From JBEBXQ01 sp040391535 (lineage in GTDB: Bacteria; Bacteroidota; Bacteroidia; Cytophagales; Spirosomataceae): DNA of 28,750 bases. The stretch covers positions 1 through 28,750 of the forward strand of contig JBEBXQ010000052.1 of NCBI GenBank assembly GCA_040391535.1. Direction: 5' to 3'. The notes under the pieces are model-generated. The model did no database searches. It saw nothing but the letters and a program-made list of their open reading frames with translations, and had not been told where the DNA came from. Shown one piece after another: positions 14,750 through 21,975 of the stretch (its first letter is position 1; every line of letters starts with the position of its first letter). The translations under genes were made by a program, and so were the position numbers.

Positions 14750-17713
14750 TTAGTTAGACATTCCTCCGATATACTTCTGGAAAATCGCTTCGTATTTGGC
14801 AATCGCTTCCGGTTTATTGGCTTCACGGCACGCATTTACGATCGTATTCAGAATATACAGATCCATATTGGCATCTCTCCTTCTGCTGCTTCTGGCATTC
14901 TGAGATGCATAAGCCAGGTTTTCATCCGCACGTGTAGCCATTTTATCTGCAATGTCCAGCGCCATTTCATCATTACCGACTGTAAATAAAGGTTCAATGA
15001 AATTGGCGGAAATCTGATCATACGGAATACTCTTGTCAGGCATTGTTCTCAGATTGAACTCCAGCGCATTTTTTGCCAGATCTGTTTTACCTTCGTTCAG
15101 TAACTGTCCGATCAGACGCAGGAAAGCGATACGGGCTGTATAGACCGGTGAACCTAAATAGGTGTTGTCATAATAGGTGTTTTCGTTATCAAGTTCACGC
15201 CAGAACATATTCTCCAGCAGGTTTTTGTACATGATATCGGTATTGACGTAACCATCTGTTGCACCCGTAACTTTGACCGGAAGCAAACGGTAGGCATAAC
15301 CTTCAAGCTGCATATACTCTTTCAGGTTGAGGTAGCTGGCACCTGACAAGGTCGCCGAGAAATAAATAGGGCGTTCCCAGTTATTGGAAGCAATGATATC
15401 CAGCATAATCAGGTCAGATTTGTACAGATCTTTCTGGCCGATACTCCAGGTTATGGAGTCGGTAAGGAGATTATCCAGTTCTGGTTTGAGGACATTCATC
15501 TTTCTTACCGCAGTAGTATCGACAGGGATAAACAATACGGAAGACGGCAAAATGGAGGTCATATCACCGCTGGTCAGGGGTACCTGAATAGCCTTGTTCT
15601 TTTGATTCACCAATGTCAGATAATCTTTCAGGTTGATTCCGTTTTTAACAGCCGGAATTTCGTAGAAAGGAACAATATCATTGGTACCGTTAATGTAATT
15701 CTCAAAATCAAGTGAAATAGGCAAAGGCTCTGATTCGTAAGTAGCCCGTTTCATTTGCTCAATATACCAGTCTGTTCCCAGTAAGCTCAGGTTACAGACC
15801 CTTACGTCTGTACGGAAACCTTCCACTTCCTGCACATACCATAAAGGGAAAGTGTCATTATCGCCTCCAACAAACAGGATAGCGTTGGGAGCGCAGGAAT
15901 TTAACAGGTTTTTAGCAAAATCAACGGAATGGTACCGGTTTGCCCGGTTATGGTTATCCCATCCTTTGACACCCATCATTACGGGCGCTATAAGGCCTAA
16001 AGCAGTGGCTACACCTGCTGCTGACATGCGGTTCTTAATAAGCGACCCGATACCATCAGCAATGGCTATCACGCCAAATCCGATCCAGATACAGAAAATA
16101 TAGAAAGATCCTACATAGATATAATCCCTTTCACGCGGTTCAACCGGTGGTGAATTCAGATAAATAACGAGGGCGACCCCGGTAAGGAAGAACAACAGAC
16201 CGAGAATCAGCAGATCCTTTCGTTTTCTGAAGAACTGGAATACAATTCCCAGCAGCCCGATTACAAACGGAATCATATAATAGTTGTCATGTGCTTTGTT
16301 ATGAGCAATGACAGACGGGAACTGTTTGAAAGCATCCCAGGGGACCAAGCTTCCGGCTCCTTCTTCATCGCTTTCACGTCCTACGAAGTTCCATAGGAAG
16401 TAACGCCAGTACATGTGGCCGATCTGGTGGCTGAACATGAAAGAGAGCTGGTGAGACAAGGTAGGTTTTTGTCCTTCTGCCAGGTTTTCCATCTGCCGGT
16501 ATAACTGAACATGGTTGGCCTGGGTGCTGTACATCCTTGGCAGCAAGGTATTGGCACCGGCTTCGTACTCATAATCAGGTTTGTAATTGTAGATTTCATA
16601 CTTGCCATTGAGCTTGCGGTACATGGGGTCACCTTTTTTCTGGCTGATGGGCCTGGAGGTAAACGTAGGACCTATCAGAAGCGGCCGGCTTCCATATTGT
16701 TCCCGTTTAAGATAGGAAACAAAATTCATGATATCGCTGGGGTTATTCTCATTGATCGGCGGATTGTAATTTGATCTGACCAGGATCATGATGTAGCTTG
16801 AGTACCCGATCAGTACAAAAGTCAGTGAAAGCATCGCCAGGTTTAAAGTTACCTTCTCTCTCTTTTCTGAATAGAGGATTGCCCATATCAGGGCACCAAG
16901 GCAAAGCAGGATAAAGAAGGTGATTCCCCAACCATAGGGTAGTCCGAGCGAGTTGACAAAAAAGACCTCGAACGAGCCGGCAATACTGGGTAATCCCGGA
17001 ATAATGCCGTTATTAATGATACCCAGAATCACTAATCCTACCACAAAGGTAATTACACACCCCCAGAAAGAATGGTTTTTATATTTCTTGAAATAATAAA
17101 CCAATGCAAGAGCGGGAATAGTAACAAGGTTTAATAAGTGAACTCCAATGGATAATCCTACCAGGTAAGCGATAAAAATAATCCAACGATTACCTGCAGC
17201 TTCATCTTCAATGCGTTCCCATTTAAATACTGCCCAGATGACAATGGCGGTAAAGAAAGAAGAGAGCCCGTATACTTCGGCTTCTACAGCCGAAAACCAG
17301 AAAGAGTCGGACCAGGTATAGGCCAGTGAACCCACGACTGATGCTCCGAGTGTCAGTACGATATCAGACATTGATAATTCTTCATCCGTTTTACCTATTA
17401 ATTTTCTGCTCAGTAAACTGATGGTCCAGAACAGGAACAAAATAGTAAAAGCGCTGCTAAGTACGGATAGCATATTGACCCAGTAAGCCACCTGTGTAAC
17501 ATCACCAAAAGCCAGAAAAGAGAAGATACGGCCCAGTAATAAGAAAAACGGTGCACCTGGAGGGTGAGGAACCTGAAGCTTATAGGCGCAGGCAATGAAC
17601 TCACCACAATCCCAGAAGCTGGCAGTTCTTTCTACGGTGAGTGCATAAGTGATAAATGCAATGGCAAATACACCCCAGCCGGTCAGATTGTTTAATCGAC
17701 TAAATTTTGTCAT
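14750..17713 (-). CDS. DUF2723 family polytopic membrane protein (TMEM260-like)
   Basis: A 987-residue inner-membrane protein. A dozen or so hydrophobic helices fill about residues 12-600; a soluble C-terminal domain of some 380 residues follows, probably periplasmic, ending in helical repeat-like sequence. The first loop reads FWDCGEFIACAYKLQVPHPPG, with acidic Asp35 and Glu38 in the place where GT-C glycosyltransferases keep their catalytic acid. This block defines DUF2723, whose human relative TMEM260 is a protein O-mannosyltransferase. A lipid-linked sugar glycosyltransferase acting on exported proteins or glycans is therefore a fair inference, not shown. The gene is monocistronic and its own terminator lies in truA. 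A DxD motif is not evident, as expected for GT-C enzymes. Confidence 0.88.
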   Translation of the reverse strand: MTKFSRLNNLTGWGVFAIAFITYALTVERTASFWDCGEFIACAYKLQVPHPPGAPFFLLLGRIFSFLAFGDVTQVAYWVNMLSVLSSAFTILFLFWTISLLSRKLIGKTDEELSMSDIVLTLGASVVGSLAYTWSDSFWFSAVEAEVYGLSSFFTAIVIWAVFKWERIEDEAAGNRWIIFIAYLVGLSIGVHLLNLVTIPALALVYYFKKYKNHSFWGCVITFVVGLVILGIINNGIIPGLPSIAGSFEVFFVNSLGLPYGWGITFFILLCLGALIWAILYSEKREKVTLNLAMLSLTFVLIGYSSYIMILVRSNYNPPINENNPSDIMNFVSYLKREQYGSRPLLIGPTFTSRPISQKKGDPMYRKLNGKYEIYNYKPDYEYEAGANTLLPRMYSTQANHVQLYRQMENLAEGQKPTLSHQLSFMFSHQIGHMYWRYFLWNFVGRESDEEGAGSLVPWDAFKQFPSVIAHNKAHDNYYMIPFVIGLLGIVFQFFRKRKDLLILGLLFFLTGVALVIYLNSPPVEPRERDYIYVGSFYIFCIWIGFGVIAIADGIGSLIKNRMSAAGVATALGLIAPVMMGVKGWDNHNRANRYHSVDFAKNLLNSCAPNAILFVGGDNDTFPLWYVQEVEGFRTDVRVCNLSLLGTDWYIEQMKRATYESEPLPISLDFENYINGTNDIVPFYEIPAVKNGINLKDYLTLVNQKNKAIQVPLTSGDMTSILPSSVLFIPVDTTAVRKMNVLKPELDNLLTDSITWSIGQKDLYKSDLIMLDIIASNNWERPIYFSATLSGASYLNLKEYMQLEGYAYRLLPVKVTGATDGYVNTDIMYKNLLENMFWRELDNENTYYDNTYLGSPVYTARIAFLRLIGQLLNEGKTDLAKNALEFNLRTMPDKSIPYDQISANFIEPLFTVGNDEMALDIADKMATRADENLAYASQNARSSRRRDANMDLYILNTIVNACREANKPEAIAKYEAIFQKYIGGMSN

Positions 17714-17857
17714 TGTTTTGGTATAGGCAGTTTACAGTTGAATGATATTTTATTTCTTTTTTGCAGGTTATCAGATGCATCACAGTAGTGGTTTGGTAAT
17801 AGAAAAGTATTTCATTCAGTTGATGGCATATAAGATGAATTGACTGGTATGCGGCGT

Positions 17858-17865
17858 CAAAAATA
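17858..17865 (-). promoter_or_regulatory. -7 box upstream of the DUF2723 gene
   Basis: On the minus strand this reads TATTTTTG, an exact TAnnTTTG match, in the 341-base gap between the divergent DUF2723 and TrpF-like genes. The implied leader is about 138 bases. No TTG is seen at the usual distance, so support is partial. Apart from this box and the one at 18005, I see nothing else in the gap. Confidence 0.35.
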
Positions 17866-18004
17866 GCAAAATAACCCCAACCAGCTACGTTTTGCTTCTC
17901 TTAAAAAGTGTTAATCCGCATTTCCGGCCTTAATAACTGCATATTGATCCGCTATTTGTCCGAAAGTATTCGTGCTCCTGACAGTATTCAAGCCTGAATT
18001 TTGG

Positions 18005-18012
18005 TATTTTTG
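18005..18012 (+). promoter_or_regulatory. -7 box that sets the start of the TrpF-like gene
   Basis: TATTTTTG matches the -7 consensus exactly. A start of transcription about 6 bases downstream would exclude the TTG at 18001 as a translation start and leaves a leader of some 37 bases before the ATG at 18055. No good -33 TTG is visible. Confidence 0.45.
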
Positions 18013-18054
18013 TCAGATATTAATGAGGATGTAAATTTTAACAGGGAATACAGA

Positions 18055-18675
18055 ATGCTTTCGACATTAGTGAAAATAAGCAATGTGACCAATCTTTCAG
18101 ATGCCCGTTATTGCTCGGGTATGGGTGTGGAATGGATTGGTTTCAGTGTGGATGAAGGGGACGTAAATTATGTTTCTCCAAAAAAATTCGGCGAAATAAA
18201 ATCGTGGCTGGCCGGAGTGAAAGTGATGGCAGAAACGAAAGCGACTGATCTCGCTGCTATTCTGGACATGCTGGATACCTATGAAGTAGACGGGGTGCAG
18301 ATACCCGATACGGTTCAGGCTGGCGAATTGAAGGCGGTATCAGGCAAAACGGTGTTTGTACGGATCGATACTGATGAACTGGAACCTGCAGACTTACCGT
18401 CAGTGCTGGCCGGGAATCCCGCTGAAATGTATGTGCTTGAGAGTCATTCAGAAAATGAACTGGATCACGACTGGCAGGAAGTAATTACTTATGTAGCCAG
18501 AACTCATGAGATATTAATAGGTTTTGGAATAGAAAACCCGGAAATAATCGAAAATCTGGTAAATGCGATGGCTGTTGCGGGAATAGCCCTGAAAGGCAGC
18601 GAAGAGATCAGACCGGGATTTAAAGACTTCGGCAGCCTGATGGATATTCTTGAGGCACTGGAGGATGAAGGCTGA
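18055..18675 (+). CDS. TrpF-like beta/alpha-barrel protein lacking catalytic residues
   Basis: From the ATG at 18055 this is a 206-residue protein that aligns by eye over its full length to phosphoribosylanthranilate isomerase. The TrpF opening K-I-C-G-I-T appears as KISNVT, so the catalytic cysteine is serine; the QLHG block is VQIPDT; the acid-bearing strand is YVLESHSEN, where TrpF has aspartate. The phosphate-binding end, IGFGIENPE and LKGSEEIRPGFKDF, is still recognisable. An upstream TTG would add 18 residues but overlaps a -7 promoter box, so I reject it. No other tryptophan genes are nearby. It is probably a paralogue with a new or lost activity; automatic annotation may well call it TrpF. 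Function unknown. Confidence 0.75.
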   Translation: MLSTLVKISNVTNLSDARYCSGMGVEWIGFSVDEGDVNYVSPKKFGEIKSWLAGVKVMAETKATDLAAILDMLDTYEVDGVQIPDTVQAGELKAVSGKTVFVRIDTDELEPADLPSVLAGNPAEMYVLESHSENELDHDWQEVITYVARTHEILIGFGIENPEIIENLVNAMAVAGIALKGSEEIRPGFKDFGSLMDILEALEDEG

Positions 18676-18760
18676 TACCAGTAAACCATTTCTTTTTTCC
18701 GTTTATCTTAAAAATATGCCGGTAAATCATCAATCTATTTTAGTATCTTGTTATACCTAC

Positions 18761-18768
18761 TACCTTTG
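18761..18768 (+). promoter_or_regulatory. -7 box upstream of the PspC gene
   Basis: TACCTTTG matches TAnnTTTG exactly, 38 bases before the pspC-like ATG. A TTG lies at 18748-18750, only 10 bases upstream and too close to be a normal -33 element. It is the likely start of the three-gene envelope cluster transcript. Confidence 0.4.
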
Positions 18769-18805
18769 ATAACAAATCAACAATCACGATTTATTCAGAC
18801 AGACT

Positions 18806-19492
18806 ATGGAAAAGAAACTGGAACGCTCGCGAAAAGATGCTGTACTTGGTGGAGTAGCAGCGGGAATGGGCGAATATTTTGGTATTGATAAGACAATCGT
18901 CAGAATTCTTTGGGCGCTTTCCCTGTTTTTGCCACTGCCGCCCAGTTTTGGATGGACGATCATTATCTATATAATCATGTGGGCGGTCTTACCCGAGAAA
19001 AGTGATTATTTTACCGCTAATCAGGGCTTTGGGGGGCCTGCCAATGATAATGAATCAGTAAGGCCTGCTTCAGTTGCTCCGAATGACCCGGCTCTTTCAC
19101 CAAACAACTCCATCAAGATTCTCGGGGGAATTCTGCTTGCCATAGGCGCTTATATGTTGCTGGATGAAGTAGTTTACTGGTATGAATTCCGTCAGTATCT
19201 GTGGCCCATTATACTGATCGGTATCGGAGCCTATTTATTGTTAAAGCAACGTGATGATGAAACACTGAAACGTCAGGGAGGAAGTCAGACGGATACCTTT
19301 ACACCTGATTCTGTACATACACCATCCACTCAGACACCGGAGCCTGTTCAGACAGAATATACAGTTGATACGCCAGCGTCAGCACCTTCCGGCGAATCCG
19401 GCACAGATAACCCCGATGCTGTTGTTCCGGAAGATGAACAGAAGAACAAACCTGAGGAAGACGGAGAGGATCCGGTTATTAAAGTAAACTGA
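18806..19492 (+). CDS. PspC-domain membrane protein
   Basis: A 228-residue protein in three parts. Residues 1-66 form a PspC domain: KLERSRKDAVLGGVAAGMGEY and FGIDKTIVRILW, then a long hydrophobic helix ending in IMWAVLPEK. Residues about 108-150 form a two-helix membrane module (GGILLAIGAYMLL, then WPIILIGIGAYLLLK) like that of LiaI/LiaF proteins. The last 75 residues are a Thr/Pro/Glu-rich, low-complexity hydrophilic tail. PspC proteins sense envelope stress and regulate phage-shock responses in Proteobacteria; in Bacteroidota the partners differ and no pspA or pspF is present here. It begins a cluster with two further genes that carry the same membrane module. Confidence 0.88.
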   Translation: MEKKLERSRKDAVLGGVAAGMGEYFGIDKTIVRILWALSLFLPLPPSFGWTIIIYIIMWAVLPEKSDYFTANQGFGGPANDNESVRPASVAPNDPALSPNNSIKILGGILLAIGAYMLLDEVVYWYEFRQYLWPIILIGIGAYLLLKQRDDETLKRQGGSQTDTFTPDSVHTPSTQTPEPVQTEYTVDTPASAPSGESGTDNPDAVVPEDEQKNKPEEDGEDPVIKVN

Positions 19493-19581
19493 GCAGCAGA
19501 TATAAGAGGCCAGACGCTGACTTGTCACAGGAGGCTGAATATTATCGCCTTATTTTCTCACCATTTAAATAGTTGTTAACC

Positions 19582-19767
19582 ATGAGATTCAGACACTTTT
19601 TCTGGGGAGTAATGCTGATCATAACCGGCGCGCTTTTCCTTGTCCGTGAATTTACCGGCTTCAGTTTTGGCCGTTACCTTGTACCCGTCATTTTGATTGC
19701 GGTTGGCGGGTTATTTCTATTGAAGGGGCAGTTTGACAGACCGTCTGACCGTAGTTCTCATCACTGA
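19582..19767 (+). CDS. Small LiaI/DUF5668-like membrane protein
   Basis: A 61-residue protein consisting almost entirely of two transmembrane helices: FFWGVMLIITGALFLV, a short loop, then YLVPVILIAVGGLFLLKG. The glycine spacing and the loop match the module in the genes on both sides, so I believe it is real despite its size. The start is the ATG at 19582; a TTG three codons upstream is less likely. It ends 14 bases before the LiaF-like gene, which indicates co-transcription and perhaps a shared membrane complex. Specific function unknown. Confidence 0.8.
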   Translation: MRFRHFFWGVMLIITGALFLVREFTGFSFGRYLVPVILIAVGGLFLLKGQFDRPSDRSSHH

Positions 19768-19781
19768 AAATATTTTTGAAA

Positions 19782-20768
19782 ATGAAACAAAGAAAAGGTT
19801 TGACAACCGGACTGTTCCTGATTGTAATGGGGGTTGTCTGGATATTGTGGAATATGGGATTATTATCCTTTCACGAATGGGAAGCAGTGTTACGTTACTG
19901 GCCTGCCTTACTGGTACTGGCCGGACTGGGTTTAATTGTGGGTGGAGAAAATGCCCGTGGATTATCGGTATTGCTGATTATGTTAGCGGTAGTGGCAGGC
20001 ATTACGTATAACACAGGGAAATTTACCAATAATATAAAACAGGACTGGTGGGGTAATATGCCTGACCGGGAAGAGCGGTTAGAACGCCGGAAAGAAAGGG
20101 AGAAACGCCGAAACGACAGGGAAGGAGAAACCTATCATAAAAACACATTTCAGTATGACCTTACGCCGGAAATAAAGGAAGGAAAACTGAAAGTCGATGG
20201 AGGTGTTGGTGTGTTCATTCTGAAAGAGCCGACGACCGGGCTTTTTAAAGCCAATGTAGAATCCAGTCTTTTGGGGTATAACTCATCCCTGAAAACCAAT
20301 AAGCTGGACAGTATAGCTACCATTACTTTAAAACAGGATGACGGTGATGTGAATCTGAAAAATTCTAAATTTAACAATGAAGCTAATCTCATGCTTAATC
20401 CTGATCTGCTCTGGACAATTGACATGAATATCGGAGCAGGGAAGGCAAAACTTGACCTGAGTCCTTTCAGAGTGAAAAAACTATCAATAGAAACAGGTGC
20501 CAGCGCACTGGAAGTAAGGCTGGGCGATCGCGTAGAAAACATGCAGGTAAAAATAGAATCAGGACTTGCTGCACTTCGCCTTGAAATTCCCGGGGCATTG
20601 GGTTGTGAAGTAAAAGTAAGCGGAGACTTAAATCTGGAGGACTTTGAAGGGTTGGAAAAAGTATCCAAAGGACTTTACAGGACAGAGGGTTTTTCAAGTG
20701 CTGAAAAAAAAGCGTTTCTTGAACTTGAGGCAGGACTTTCTAAAATTGACATCAGGAAATACGAATAA
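19782..20768 (+). CDS. LiaF-like membrane protein
   Basis: A 328-residue protein with the LiaF layout. The N-terminal module has hydrophobic segments TTGLFLIVMGVVWILWNMGLL, RYWPALLVLAGLGLIVGG and GLSVLLIMLAVVAGITY. A highly charged linker follows (DREERLERRKEREKRRNDREGE, about 96-117), then a C-terminal beta-rich domain of the LiaF/DUF2154 kind, with alternating hydrophobic strands and repeated short turns through residues 125-325. In Firmicutes LiaF restrains the LiaSR cell-envelope response; the Bacteroidota proteins are annotated by similarity only, and no liaRS pair adjoins this gene. The ATG at 19782 is preferred to a TTG two codons earlier. It is the last gene of the three-gene envelope cluster. 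Confidence 0.82.
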   Translation: MKQRKGLTTGLFLIVMGVVWILWNMGLLSFHEWEAVLRYWPALLVLAGLGLIVGGENARGLSVLLIMLAVVAGITYNTGKFTNNIKQDWWGNMPDREERLERRKEREKRRNDREGETYHKNTFQYDLTPEIKEGKLKVDGGVGVFILKEPTTGLFKANVESSLLGYNSSLKTNKLDSIATITLKQDDGDVNLKNSKFNNEANLMLNPDLLWTIDMNIGAGKAKLDLSPFRVKKLSIETGASALEVRLGDRVENMQVKIESGLAALRLEIPGALGCEVKVSGDLNLEDFEGLEKVSKGLYRTEGFSSAEKKAFLELEAGLSKIDIRKYE

Positions 20769-20833
20769 ATTTTGAGTTAAATTAAGATTTGTGCCGTTAA
20801 ATTTCTAAATTTCGCCACACTTTATTTTTTAAC

Positions 20834-21394
20834 ATGGAGTTGAACAGTAAAATAGAGACTGCGAGAATATTAAATTTATTAAATACAATCTATGAAGGAG
20901 AAGAGCCATGGCATGGACCTTCGGTAGTAGAAGTTCTGAGTGGGATAACACCTAAACTGGCACAGGCCCGGCTTTCTAATAATACCCATTCCATCGCTGA
21001 AATTGTTTATCACATGACTACCTGGCGCATTTTTGCTGTGCGTAAGTTACAGGGAGATGCTGATTTTGACGTTCTTGATAAAGAAAAGAACTGGAAAACT
21101 TTCTCTTATTTTGATGATTTTGAATGGGAAGCCCTGCAAATGGAGTTAAGCCTTTCACAGGATGAACTTGTAAATGCTCTGGAAGGAATGCCTGATGATT
21201 CTTATCTTGAAACAACAGTTGCAGGCAGGGAATATAATTTTTATTCATTAATTCACGGACTCATTAACCATGATATCTATCATTCAGGCCAGGTTTCCAT
21301 TATAAAAAAAGGAGCGAAGCTAAGAGTTAGAGAAGATGATTTGGATGATTTGGAAGATAATCGTAGTTTTGAGGAATTCAATGACCTATTGTAG
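20834..21394 (+). CDS. DinB-family protein
   Basis: A 186-residue four-helix-bundle protein of the DinB/YfiT superfamily. The metal triad is visible: His60 in IVYHMTTWR, and His146 and His150 in NHDIYHSGQVSIIKK. The C-terminal 20 residues are acidic (REDDLDDLEDNRSFEEF). Metal-bound DinB-like proteins include thiol transferases and mycothiol/bacillithiol-linked enzymes, and many are only described as damage-inducible; the substrate here is unknown. It follows the LiaF-like gene by 65 bases and has its own weak promoter-like TTTG/TAAATTTC elements at 20772-20805, so it may not be part of the envelope cluster. A hairpin and a strong terminator follow. Confidence 0.85.
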   Translation: MELNSKIETARILNLLNTIYEGEEPWHGPSVVEVLSGITPKLAQARLSNNTHSIAEIVYHMTTWRIFAVRKLQGDADFDVLDKEKNWKTFSYFDDFEWEALQMELSLSQDELVNALEGMPDDSYLETTVAGREYNFYSLIHGLINHDIYHSGQVSIIKKGAKLRVREDDLDDLEDNRSFEEFNDLL

Positions 21395-21441
21395 GTATAA
21401 TTTTAGGATGGAAACAAAAATAGTTTATATTTTGTTATTAT

Positions 21442-21528
21442 ATTAAAGAAAAAGTACGGTCTGTTGACTGTTCTTTAATGGTGTGGATATATGTCGGAAA
21501 GCCGCCTGAAATCTCAGACGGCTTTTTT
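21442..21528 (+). ncRNA. Candidate structured RNA or dinB 3' element
   Basis: Two hairpins follow each other 48 bases past dinB: a perfect 9-base repeat ATTAAAGAA (21442-21450) / TTCTTTAAT (21471-21479) with a 20-base loop, then the intrinsic terminator at 21499-21528. A near -7 box, TATATTTTG, lies at 21426-21434. This could be a short independent RNA of about 90 bases or simply the processed 3' end of the dinB mRNA. I recognise no RNA family. Confidence 0.3.
21499..21528 (+). terminator. Intrinsic terminator after dinB
   Basis: AAGCCGCCTGA (21499-21509) pairs with TCAGACGGCTT (21514-21524) over 11 positions with one mismatch and a 4-base loop, followed by TTTTTT to 21528. The GC-rich lower stem and T-run make this a strong rightward terminator. 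Confidence 0.85.
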
Positions 21529-21975
21529 GTTTGTAAAAATCGGCATTTACTGGATAAGACCCCTGTTAAACTCTTGCATTTCAGTGGTCTGTTGATCGGG
21601 TCGGTTATTGGAAGCTTACTACCGGCAGCAAATTCAATTGGTAGGATAAACTACAGATTTTCCGTTATGTAAGAATCCGGGGTTCCCGCGTATTTTTGTT
21701 ACAGGCTACCATCCCGGGGACTTTTAGTATCGTGCTCTTCCGGCTAATAACTTCGGGAGGGATTGAATAGAATTTGTTCGATCCGGTATTTGTCAGAATC
21801 TTATTTCTTGTAGTTTGGCCTTTAATCAGGAAAAGAGTTTTTGTAAATTTTTTCTATTTCCGGAACATTCTCTTTTAAACTCTTTTAAAACCCGGAAACA
21901 GGTTAAGGATCCCCTCTATGTTAATCCGGTTCATGAACTCCTCCCTCCATTTCCGGTGAGTTATTATTCGTATCA
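21529..21975. other. Gene-free convergent gap
   Basis: About 450 bases between the dinB terminator and the end of the GH13 gene hold no convincing coding sequence in any frame. Because both flanking genes end here, no promoter for them is needed. Visible elements are an exact -7 box TATTTTTG (21691-21698) with no partner, a 10-base tandem repeat at 21870-21889 inside a CCGGAAA inverted repeat, and a 19-codon minus-strand ORF starting at 21934 behind a purine-rich stretch. No IS ends or tRNA remnants are recognised. Confidence 0.6.
21870..21889. repeat. Tandem 10-base repeat flanked by an inverted repeat
   Basis: CTCTTTTAAA occurs twice in tandem. It is enclosed by TTTCCGG (21857-21863) and its reverse complement CCGGAAA (21892-21898). 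It could be a protein-binding site or a hairpin; nothing further is clear. Confidence 0.4.

Noticed and set aside
18001..18054. TTG start for the TrpF-like gene
   Set aside because: The added 18 residues lie over a -7 box and do not fit TrpF N-termini, which begin directly with the first strand.
19771..19778. TATTTTTG as a promoter for the LiaF-like gene
   Set aside because: Exact -7 match, but only 3 bases before the ATG; transcription would start inside the gene, and the close spacing favours co-transcription.
20150..20668. 172-residue minus-strand ORF inside the LiaF-like gene
   Set aside because: Ser/Phe/Leu-rich antisense frame of a beta-strand-rich gene; no start context or motifs.
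21478..21672. 64-residue plus-strand ORF after dinB
   Set aside because: It runs through the terminator hairpin and has no recognisable features or start context.
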